From: an uncultured Myxococcales bacterium
GTDB taxonomy: Bacteria > Myxococcota > Myxococcia > Myxococcales > Myxococcaceae
Assembly: GCA_937980205.1 (NCBI GenBank)
Contig: CALJKW010000049.1
Coordinates: 62,001 to 126,000 of the forward strand
Direction: 5' to 3'
Length of the DNA stretch: 64,000 nt
A model generated the notes under the pieces. The model ran no database searches, had not been told where the DNA came from, and worked only from the letters and a program-made list of their open reading frames with translations. Numbering within the stretch: position 1 is the first letter of the stretch; the number at the start of each line of letters is the position of its first letter. Shown in pieces: positions 9,658 to 16,966 of this stretch. Made by a program: the position numbers and the translations under genes.

Positions 9658-11565
9658 TCACTGAGGGGCGGCGTCGGCTTGTGGGCGCACCTTCAGGCTC
9701 ACCCACAGCGGCACCGCCGCGTGCACGAACGAAGCGCTCAAGAGGCTCGCGCCGAGCGCCGCGGGCCACAGGGCGCTCACCACCGCGCCGGCGACCCACG
9801 CGACGCTCGGCACGAGCGAGGTCGGCTCGACGATGGCCGCGATCGCGCCCATGCCGAGCGCGAAGACGAGCATCATCAGCACGAGCACCGCCGGGACCGT
9901 GAGGCCCAGCGGAGCGGCCAGCAGACCCAGCGTCACGCCAGCCACTGACATCGCGAGCTGACACAGCATCATCTCGCGGTTCAGCCGGTGCTCGAGCAGC
10001 TCGCGTCGAGACGCCACCGCGCCGAGCGCGCCGAACACGATGCACGCGCCCAGAAAGCCCGACATCGGCAGCGCGCTCGACGGGGGCGACAGCGCCGTCC
10101 ACCCCCAGAACCCGAGCCACGCCAGGCCGAAGAGCGCCAGCATGATGCGCTTGGTCCGCAGCCCGGTGCGGCGATCTGCGTCGCGCGCGAGGCGCTCGAG
10201 GCGCTCGCGCTCCGAGCGCTCGACCTCCACCGCCTTGACGACCTCGTGGACGAGGGTGGGCGGCGGCGCCGAGTGGCCTGCGAGCAGCCACGACGCGGCC
10301 GCCGGCTCGCCGCGCGCGACGGCGAAGCGCACCCGGTCGGTCGCCAGCTGCGCGCGCTGCCGCTGAACCGCGACGTCGTCGGGCCGAAGCTCGAGCGCCG
10401 CGCGGAAGCCGAACTCGGCGTCCGCCGCGGCCTGCTCGCCGGCGGCGCGGTCTTCCTGGCCCCACGCCCGCCGCGCTTCGTCGGCTTGCGCCTGGGCGCG
10501 GGCGGCCAGCCGGCGCGCGTCGCCGTGACGCTGGTACTGCTCGAGCGCGGCCTTGAGCTCGTTCGCGGTCGCGTAGCGCGCCGACGGGTCCGGCTCGAGC
10601 GCGCGCTTCACGATGGAGACGAGCTCGTCGGGCACGTCGCTGCGCTCCGGGAAGCGAGGCCGGGCGTCGGGCTTGGCGCGCCGGTCCTCGAGACCGACGA
10701 GCGCGAAGGGCGGCGCTCCGAAGACGGCGTGGAACAGCGAGCTGCCCAGAAGATACGTGTCGGTCGCCGGCCCGACCCGCGTCATGTCGGCGACGACCTG
10801 CTCGGGCGCCATGCACGACAGCGTGCCGGCGAAGGGCGCGTCGGCCACGCTCGGCAACAGCCCGTTGGGGTCCTCGGCGAGCGTCCCGGCGACGCCCCAG
10901 TCGAGCAGGTAGACCTCTCCGAAGCGTCCGACCATCACGTTCGCGGGCTTGATGTCGCGGTGCACGACGCCCCGCGCGTGCGCGAGCTCGAGCGGGTTGC
11001 ACACCGCGATGGCGACCGAGACGTGCCAGTCGAGCGGCTCGACCTTGAAGCGGGTGCGCACCTCTTCGGGACGCGAGATGAGCCGCAGCCAGCTCTGGCC
11101 CTCGATGCGCTTGAGCACGACCTGCAGCTCGCCCTGCTCATCCTCGATGAGGTCGTGCACCGGCACGATGCCCGGGTGCTCGAGGAAGCCGGTGATGCGC
11201 GCCTCCTGAATGAGCTTGCGGCGGGCCCACGCATCGGAGCCCTCGGGCAACATCTTCACCGCGACCTCGCGGCCGAGGTGGGTCTGCCGGGCCGAGTACA
11301 CGCGCGCCATGCCGCCGCTGCCGAGCAGCGGGCCCACCTGCAGGTGGCGATCGCCCGCGTCGCCGCTGAGCGCCCGCTCCTGCTTCGGTGGCTCCGCGAT
11401 GGAGGTGCCCACCAGCGTCACGTCGCGCGCCAGGTCCGCGACCTGGCGCTGCAGCGCGGGGTCGGCGTCGAGCGCCCGCTCGAACCGCTCGAGCGTCGAG
11501 CCGGTGAGCTGGCCGTTCACGAACGCGCGCGCGAGAGCGTCATCGGGTGGGGGCGCGGCGGACAT
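9658..11565 (-). CDS. Membrane Ser/Thr protein kinase with multi-helix C-terminal domain
   Basis: A 635-residue eukaryotic-type protein kinase. Residues 8-52 form a short helical segment (residual anti-sigma-like look). The kinase domain spans about 76-350: glycine loop LGSGGMARVY, catalytic Lys104 in VAVKML, catalytic loop HRDIKPANV (Asp204), and DWG in place of DFG (Asp222), followed by GTLSCMAPEQ. A TPR-like Ala-rich helical linker follows. The last ~200 residues hold five or six membrane-spanning helices starting at about LALFGLAWLGFWGW. The kinase is therefore cytoplasmic and anchored by a C-terminal multi-span sensor domain. The ATG at 11565 lies 24 bp from the start of a divergent sigma-like regulator, which is a likely partner. 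Confidence 0.92.
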   Translation of the reverse strand: MSAAPPPDDALARAFVNGQLTGSTLERFERALDADPALQRQVADLARDVTLVGTSIAEPPKQERALSGDAGDRHLQVGPLLGSGGMARVYSARQTHLGREVAVKMLPEGSDAWARRKLIQEARITGFLEHPGIVPVHDLIEDEQGELQVVLKRIEGQSWLRLISRPEEVRTRFKVEPLDWHVSVAIAVCNPLELAHARGVVHRDIKPANVMVGRFGEVYLLDWGVAGTLAEDPNGLLPSVADAPFAGTLSCMAPEQVVADMTRVGPATDTYLLGSSLFHAVFGAPPFALVGLEDRRAKPDARPRFPERSDVPDELVSIVKRALEPDPSARYATANELKAALEQYQRHGDARRLAARAQAQADEARRAWGQEDRAAGEQAAADAEFGFRAALELRPDDVAVQRQRAQLATDRVRFAVARGEPAAASWLLAGHSAPPPTLVHEVVKAVEVERSERERLERLARDADRRTGLRTKRIMLALFGLAWLGFWGWTALSPPSSALPMSGFLGACIVFGALGAVASRRELLEHRLNREMMLCQLAMSVAGVTLGLLAAPLGLTVPAVLVLMMLVFALGMGAIAAIVEPTSLVPSVAWVAGAVVSALWPAALGASLLSASFVHAAVPLWVSLKVRPQADAAPQ

Positions 11566-11589
11566 GGGTGAAGTAGCGTCAGCCCGAAG

Positions 11590-12477
11590 ATGGGCTTCGT
11601 CGAAGAATGCCTCATCGCGCTCGGGCCTCGCCAGCGCGCAGCCGCGCAGGCCAGCCTGCCCCGCCTGCACGCCGCGCTGCTGCGCGAGCGGCCGGAGGTG
11701 GACCTCGACGCTCCCGGGCTCGCGCAGTTTCTCGTCGAGCGGCTGCCGGCCGACGAGCGCACCGCCGCGGCCCTCTCTCAGCTGCGGCTCTCCGAGCTGT
11801 GCCTGGCGTGGGCCTGCCTCGAAGCGCAGCCTCGCGCGCTGGCGACCTTCGAGCGGGACGTGATGCCGCGCGTGGCCGACGCCGTGCGCGGCGTCGAGGC
11901 GAACGCCGAGCGCGCCGCCGACGTGGTGAACGCGACGCGCGCGCGGCTGTTGGTCTCCGACGGCGCGCGCGAGGCCGGCCTGTCGCACTACGGCGGCAGA
12001 GGCCCGCTCGCCTCGTTCGCGATGGTGGTCGCGATGCGGCTCGCCGTCGACGCCCAGCGCCAGGGCAAGCCGGCCCAGACGTTGGAAGAGGCGCTCGCGG
12101 TCGCGTGCGACCCGCGCCTGCGCGCCGACGAGGCGCTCGATCGTCACCTCCTCGGCGGCGCCGTGCAGAAGGCCCTGGCCGAGGCCACCGCCGCGCTGAC
12201 CGCGCGCCAGCGCACGCTGCTCAAGCTGCACGTGGTGCAGGGCGTCTCCGCCGAGCAGCTCGGGCGGATGTACCGCGTCCACCGCGCGACCTCGACGCGC
12301 TGGCTCACCGAGGCGCGCCAGAAGGTGATGGAGCAGATGACCGCGACGCTCCGCCGCGAGCTGAAGGTCGGCGCCGAGACCTTCGCCGAGCTCACCCCGC
12401 ACCTGCTCGAGGGGGTCGACCTCACGCTGTCGGGCGTCTTCGCCGGAGCCGAAGAGGCGCCCACCCCGCCGCCGTGA
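11590..12477 (+). CDS. Sigma-70-like regulator paired with Ser/Thr kinase
   Basis: A 295-residue protein whose C-terminal part (about 198-250) is a sigma region 4-like helix-turn-helix: LTARQRTLLKLHVVQGVSAEQLGRMY followed by HRATSTRWLTEARQKV. The N-terminal half is helical and lacks an obvious region 2 signature, so it is an atypical, single-recognition-domain sigma-like factor. Proteins of this kind next to a Ser/Thr kinase are common in myxobacteria. The ATG at 11590 is divergent from the kinase at 11565, leaving 24 bp, so the two genes must share a promoter region. I infer that the kinase controls it. Confidence 0.75.
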   Translation: MGFVEECLIALGPRQRAAAQASLPRLHAALLRERPEVDLDAPGLAQFLVERLPADERTAAALSQLRLSELCLAWACLEAQPRALATFERDVMPRVADAVRGVEANAERAADVVNATRARLLVSDGAREAGLSHYGGRGPLASFAMVVAMRLAVDAQRQGKPAQTLEEALAVACDPRLRADEALDRHLLGGAVQKALAEATAALTARQRTLLKLHVVQGVSAEQLGRMYRVHRATSTRWLTEARQKVMEQMTATLRRELKVGAETFAELTPHLLEGVDLTLSGVFAGAEEAPTPPP

Positions 12478-12690
12478 GCCGCTCGTGCTCGGACTGGCGT
12501 TCACGGCCTCTTCGGGCCCCGGCGCCATCGACGGGTCACTCGACCGAGGAGCCGCTGGAGACTGATGCGAGGGTGGTGTCGTCGGCCCAGTCGAGCCGCC
12601 AGCCGTTCAGCGAGCGCGTGCGGCACAGCGTCATCGAAGATTGACCGGTTTCTTCGAGGCGACCTCGCCGTCGCTCCCGAGCAGCAGCGC
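12478..12690. other. Intergenic stretch without a clear gene
   Basis: These 213 bases lie between the convergent ends of the sigma-like regulator and the Cys-rich lipoprotein. Short open frames exist on both strands, but none has a ribosome binding site or recognisable protein features. I see no strong hairpin with a T-tract. Confidence 0.4.
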
Positions 12691-13416
12691 TCACCTTCCT
12701 GGCGCGCAGACGCCGTCGGTGGTGCAGCGCTCGCCCGACTCGCACGGCGGGTTGCACTTCGACAGGCAACGCCCGTCGATGCACACGTGCGTCGCGTCGC
12801 ACGCTGGGTTGCAGGCCCGCGTGCAGACGCCGTCGTCGCAGGTGAAGCCGGCGCGGCAGGGAGGTCGGCACGAAGCGGCCGCGGGCGCGGGTGGCACCGG
12901 TGCGCGAGCAGCGCCCAGCGGGGTGCGAGAACCGCTCGACGCCGGTGGCGCGACCGCCTCGGACGCCACCGGCTTCGTCGCGATCGCCGCGGGCGCCGCT
13001 CCACCTTCCGGGCGGCAGGTCGCGCGCCCCTCGTCGATGGCGCACACCCAGCTCGCTCCGCACGCGTCGACGCGCACGTCGCCGCGCAGCTTCGACGCGG
13101 TGCTGGCCCCGCGGCTGGTGACGCGCTCGGCAGGGCAGTTCGCGTCGAACGACGCCTGCAAGATGGCGAGCTCTTCGAGAGGCTTGAGCTCGAAGCACTT
13201 CCACTCGCCGGTGTCGACGCAGTAGGCCTCGCGCCCGTAGCTGGGGTGGCCCTTGACGTTGCAGCGGCCGATGTAGCCGGGGCCCTCGGTATCGAGCGAC
13301 ATCTCGTCTTCTTCGCAGTGAATGGTGCGCGTGATGCCGATGGAGGCCGCACGAAGTTGATAGCGCGCGCACGTGGCCAGCAGGAGCACGCCGAGCAGGC
13401 ACGTCACGACTTTCAT
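12691..13416 (-). CDS. Cys-rich lipoprotein with tandem C-terminal Cys modules
   Basis: Secreted protein of 241 residues. The ATG at 13416 follows a strong RBS (GAGGGAGG). The signal peptide ends at LLATC (Cys16), a probable lipidation site. The middle part has scattered cysteines, then an Ala/Pro linker. The last 60 residues are three repeats of roughly CxPxCxxxxxCxDGxC (CRPPCRAGFTCDDGVC, CNPACDATHVCIDGRC, CNPPCESGERCTTDGVC). These EGF-like short modules are common in myxobacterial lipoproteins. It is divergent from another Cys-rich lipoprotein gene at 13557. Function unknown; surface or periplasmic binding is likely. Confidence 0.85.
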   Translation of the reverse strand: MKVVTCLLGVLLLATCARYQLRAASIGITRTIHCEEDEMSLDTEGPGYIGRCNVKGHPSYGREAYCVDTGEWKCFELKPLEELAILQASFDANCPAERVTSRGASTASKLRGDVRVDACGASWVCAIDEGRATCRPEGGAAPAAIATKPVASEAVAPPASSGSRTPLGAARAPVPPAPAAASCRPPCRAGFTCDDGVCTRACNPACDATHVCIDGRCLSKCNPPCESGERCTTDGVCAPGR

Positions 13417-13556
13417 GAAGCCCTCCCTCAGGGCGTGCGCTGATAACACACGCGTGCGACGCCGCGCCGTCGAGCTCCCCCGCACCCGCATGGTGAATTG
13501 TTTCGACACTCCTCGGATGCGGACCTGATGCTCGAGGTGAGCCGTACACTGCGCGC

Positions 13557-15071
13557 ATGCCTGTTCGCGCGCTCGCGTTGGTCGCGTCGTCGGCCGTGCT
13601 GTTGATGGTCTGCAGCTCGCAGGGCCCCTGCGGAGCCTGCCAGTCGTGCTGCGGAGCGGACGGAGTCTGCGGCCCGTGTGCCGACGGCGGCGGAAACGGC
13701 TCCGCGGGCGCTGGCGGCGCTGCGGGTGGCTCCGGCGGCGCCGGTGGCTCCGGTGGCTGTGTCCCCGAGACCTCCGATGCACTGTGCGCGAACGGCATCG
13801 ACGATGACTGCGACGGCTACGTCGACTGTCGCGACTTCTCATGCGACCTCAACGCGAGCGTCACGGTGTGCGCGTGCACTCCGACCGGCGCCGAGAACAC
13901 CGCCGCGGCCTGCGGCAACGGCATCGACGACGACTGTGACAACTTCATCGACTGCCGCGACTTCGACTGCTCGCGCAACAACCCCAACGTGCCCGCGTGC
14001 TGCCCAGGGCGGACCTCCGAGGACGACAACGACAACTGCAGCGATGGAATCGACAACGACTGCAACGGCTTCACCGACTGCGCCGACTTCGCGTGCTCGC
14101 GCAACGGCGCCGTCACCATCTGCGACGCCGGCCGGTGCACGCCCTCGGGTGCCGAGAACACGGCCGGCGCGTGCAACAACGGCCGTGACGAAGACTGCGA
14201 CGGGTACCGCGACTGCGCCGACTTCGGCTGCACGGGCACCGCGGCCTGCCCCGTCGGCGCGGGCACCGCTTGCAGCGCGTGTGACGCCGGCGTCCACTGT
14301 CAGAGCGGGCTGTGCGCCTGGCTCCTCGCCTTTCCGAACCTCAAGTTCTGTAGCGCGCGCTGCGCGACCGACGGCGGCTCTCCCGCGTGCCCGAGCAACA
14401 TGACGTGCAATGGGAGCGGAACCTGCATTCCGGTTCGCACCTTCCGCTGCACTGCGGACGCGGGGGGCTTCGCCCAGGTTGACGCCTGTGGACGCACGTA
14501 CACGAGTCAGGCGTGCCCGAGCGGTCAGCGCTGCGTTCAAGACGGAGGGACGGCTCGCTGTCAGTTCCCCGCCGGTACGAAGGGCGCGTGCGCACTCTGT
14601 ACCCGTGCCTCCGACTGCGCTTCGAACCTCTGCGTGGTCGCGCCGGGCGAGACCGAGGGCTACTGCACGCACACGTGCACCGTTTACGCCGACTGCATTC
14701 AACCGAACGGAGATGAGCCGTTCGACAGCTGCTCGGCGCTGGGGAACACGACGACGCCCAGGTACTGCTTGAACCAGGGCTTCGGCATCGACAACAGCTG
14801 CACGGCCGACCAGCGGGCCGTGGTGCGCATCAACTCGTGCGGCGCGGTCGTCTACCGCAACACCTGCAGTGGCTCGAACGTCTGCGCCCGCGGCCGGCCG
14901 ACGTCGAGCAACCCGCAGGGCCCGATCGCCTGCATGGACCCGTGCCACTACCTGAACGGCACCGACTGCTACCAGGGCTTCTGCACCAGCTGCTACTACA
15001 CGTATTACTCGTCGTCGCGGGAGTGCTGCGGCACGTGCGATGGGGAGTCGACGTGCACCACGCCCTATTGA
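13557..15071 (+). CDS. Lipoprotein with MopE-like metal-binding repeats
   Basis: A 504-residue secreted lipoprotein: signal peptide with lipobox LMVC, a Cys cluster, a Gly/Ser-rich linker, then four repeats of the type NGIDDDCDGYVDCRDFSC (about residues 75-225). These match the MopE-type putative metal-binding motif, first known from a copper-binding surface protein; the Asp-rich loops are expected to bind Ca or Cu. The C-terminal half has many disulphide-forming Cys pairs with no recognised domain. It precedes, on the same strand, the tandem-HTH regulator and another Cys-rich lipoprotein. Function in metal binding or the cell surface is inferred. Confidence 0.88.
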   Translation: MPVRALALVASSAVLLMVCSSQGPCGACQSCCGADGVCGPCADGGGNGSAGAGGAAGGSGGAGGSGGCVPETSDALCANGIDDDCDGYVDCRDFSCDLNASVTVCACTPTGAENTAAACGNGIDDDCDNFIDCRDFDCSRNNPNVPACCPGRTSEDDNDNCSDGIDNDCNGFTDCADFACSRNGAVTICDAGRCTPSGAENTAGACNNGRDEDCDGYRDCADFGCTGTAACPVGAGTACSACDAGVHCQSGLCAWLLAFPNLKFCSARCATDGGSPACPSNMTCNGSGTCIPVRTFRCTADAGGFAQVDACGRTYTSQACPSGQRCVQDGGTARCQFPAGTKGACALCTRASDCASNLCVVAPGETEGYCTHTCTVYADCIQPNGDEPFDSCSALGNTTTPRYCLNQGFGIDNSCTADQRAVVRINSCGAVVYRNTCSGSNVCARGRPTSSNPQGPIACMDPCHYLNGTDCYQGFCTSCYYTYYSSSRECCGTCDGESTCTTPY

Positions 15072-15136
15072 GCGGCTGGCGCGCGTGGCGTCGAAACAAA
15101 TAGCCATGGGTCGGTCGGACCCGGTGCGTCTAGGCT

Positions 15137-16318
15137 GTGGCGCTGGTGGAGAGGCTCCTGCGCCGCGACCCGGAGTGGGTGGGGATGATCGAGGCTGCGC
15201 ACTCGCCCGCCGCCGATGACGCCGCCTGGGCCGCCCGCGTGCTGGAGGCCTGCCGGCGGCTGTTCTCCGAGACCGCGTTCATCAACATCGTCGGTGTCGT
15301 GCTGCCCGAGCCCGGGGCTGCGATCGACGTGCCGTTCAGCGCGGGCTACCAGTACCGCGGAGCCGCGGAGACCCAGCTCCGCGCCTTCGATGCGATCTCA
15401 CGGAGCGCGCTTCTCACCCTGTTCTTCCCTCCCACGCTGGTGAACTCGCACCGGCACCTGGAGCGCCGCCTGCCCGCGGACGCGCGCGCCCTGCTGCAGC
15501 AGCTCCGCCGCGAAACCGGGATCAGCGACGCGCTGGGCCTCGTGCTGCAGCCAGCTCTCGGAGAGTCGGTCGTCATCTCGACAGGCATTCCGCACGCGTC
15601 CGCGCCGACCCGGCACGAGCGCCGCAGGCTGACGCAGCTCGCGCTGCACCTCGAGGCGGGCTTGCGAGCGCGCCGGCGGCCACAGGAGGTCAAGGCCGTC
15701 GTCGAGTCGAACGGGCGCGTCGTCCATCTCGAGCCCGGAGCGCCCTCGCGCGAGAATCTGCGGCACAGCGTCCGCATGACGGAGCGTGCCCGCACACGCC
15801 GTCACCGCCGGGCGGCCGAGTCGCTCGACCTGTGGACCGCGCTCATCGATGGCCACGCGAGCCTCGTCGAGCGCTCCGAGGGAGGCCGCCGCCGGTACCT
15901 CGTCGTCGGAAACCCGCCGCTGCGGCGGCCGATGCGCAGCCTCGGCTCCGCCGAGCGCGACGTGGTGAGCGCCGCCGCGCGGGGCCTCTCGGCGAAGCTC
16001 ATCGCCTATTCGCTCGGCATCTCGAATCCGACGGTGTCTTCGCGCCTCGAGAGCGCGGCGACGAAGCTGGGTCTCTCGAGTCGCACCGAGCTCGTGCGCC
16101 TCGCCGCACGCCTCAGCGTTCCCGAGCGCGCGACGGCCGAGCTGGCCGGGCTGACCCGGGTGCAGCGGGAAGTGCTCGACCTCATCGCAGATGGCCTGAC
16201 CAACGCCGAGATCGCCGCCCGCCGCGGGCGCTCGATTCACACCATCGCCAACCAGGTCACCGGTCTGCTCGCGAGGACCGGCGCTCCAACCCGCCGCGCG
16301 TTGGCTACCCGCAGCTGA
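15137..16318 (+). CDS. Transcriptional regulator with two C-terminal LuxR-type HTH domains
   Basis: A 393-residue regulator. Residues 1-260 are a sensor or linker region without a clear family (HLEAGLRARR is typical of myxobacterial LuxR regulators). Two LuxR/GerE helix-turn-helix domains follow in tandem: residues 268-327 (LGSAERDVVSAAARGLSAKLIA, then NPTVSSRLESAATKLG) and 337-390 (LTRVQREVLDLIADGLTNAEIA, then HTIANQVTGLLARTG). Most LuxR proteins have one. The start is GTG 15137. The stop is 11 bp upstream of a Cys-rich lipoprotein gene, so the two are probably one operon. Confidence 0.85.
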   Translation: MALVERLLRRDPEWVGMIEAAHSPAADDAAWAARVLEACRRLFSETAFINIVGVVLPEPGAAIDVPFSAGYQYRGAAETQLRAFDAISRSALLTLFFPPTLVNSHRHLERRLPADARALLQQLRRETGISDALGLVLQPALGESVVISTGIPHASAPTRHERRRLTQLALHLEAGLRARRRPQEVKAVVESNGRVVHLEPGAPSRENLRHSVRMTERARTRRHRRAAESLDLWTALIDGHASLVERSEGGRRRYLVVGNPPLRRPMRSLGSAERDVVSAAARGLSAKLIAYSLGISNPTVSSRLESAATKLGLSSRTELVRLAARLSVPERATAELAGLTRVQREVLDLIADGLTNAEIAARRGRSIHTIANQVTGLLARTGAPTRRALATRS

Positions 16319-16329
16319 AGGAGATCGTG

Positions 16330-16878
16330 ATGACGAACAGAGCGAATTTGGCGTGCGTGCTGGTCGCTTCAGTCGCTGCGAGTTGCATCGTCATCGATCC
16401 GACCGGTGGCAAGGTCAAGGACGAGCCGCCGAAGGTCTACTGCATCAGCAACCGCGCCTCCGGAGCGTGCTCGTGCTCGACGGAGGACCCCGGGCTCGGC
16501 GACGACACCGAATACGTCTCCAACTGCGACGCGCTGCCGAGCGACACGCAGTGCTGCCACGACATCAACGGAGACGGCGAAACGACGTCCTGTGACTGCT
16601 ACCGCGCTCTGTGCGCGTACGACACCGACACGGATCGCTGCGAGTGCACGTACTTCGGCCACCTGATCGTCGGCAACGTTCGCGACAACGAAATGATCGT
16701 CTCGACGTGCCCGACCACGACGTGCTGCCGGAGCAGCGACTCGTGCTACTGCGGCTCGAGCTGCTTCGGCGACACGCCCGTGTCGTCGTGCACGACCGCT
16801 TCGATTCCCGCGAAGAGGGCGTGCGGCGGCGGAACCCGGTGGGCGGCCTCGTGCGCCGGCCTCAAGTGGACGAAGTGA
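16330..16878 (+). CDS. Small Cys-rich lipoprotein
   Basis: A 182-residue secreted protein. The ATG at 16330 has an AAGGAG site at about 16319. The signal peptide ends in lipobox VAASC. The mature protein holds more than 20 cysteines, many as CC or CxC (CSCS, QCCHD, CDCY, CECTY, TCCRSSDSCYCGSSC), so it should be strongly disulphide-bonded in the periplasm or on the surface. It follows the tandem-HTH regulator by 11 bp and is followed by a strong hairpin. No family is recognised. Confidence 0.85.
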   Translation: MTNRANLACVLVASVAASCIVIDPTGGKVKDEPPKVYCISNRASGACSCSTEDPGLGDDTEYVSNCDALPSDTQCCHDINGDGETTSCDCYRALCAYDTDTDRCECTYFGHLIVGNVRDNEMIVSTCPTTTCCRSSDSCYCGSSCFGDTPVSSCTTASIPAKRACGGGTRWAASCAGLKWTK

Positions 16879-16887
16879 CCTGTCACT

Positions 16888-16911
16888 GACGTTTCGGTTT
16901 ACCGAAACGTC
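16888..16911. terminator. Strong hairpin after the Cys-rich lipoprotein gene
   Basis: A perfect 10-bp inverted repeat, GACGTTTCGG and CCGAAACGTC, closes a TTTA loop ten bases after the stop codon. No T-tract follows, so it may be a non-canonical terminator or an operator for the carboxylase gene that starts 56 bp downstream. Confidence 0.6.
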
Positions 16912-16966
16912 GCGTCCGTGCTCATCGAATTGTGCCGGCCCGGGGGCTTCCCTATGCACGGCCCCC

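Noticed and set aside
12536..12690. Possible short minus-strand gene downstream of the Cys-rich lipoprotein
   Set aside because: About 30 codons with no ribosome binding site or similarity; it is likely a tail of the antisense frame.
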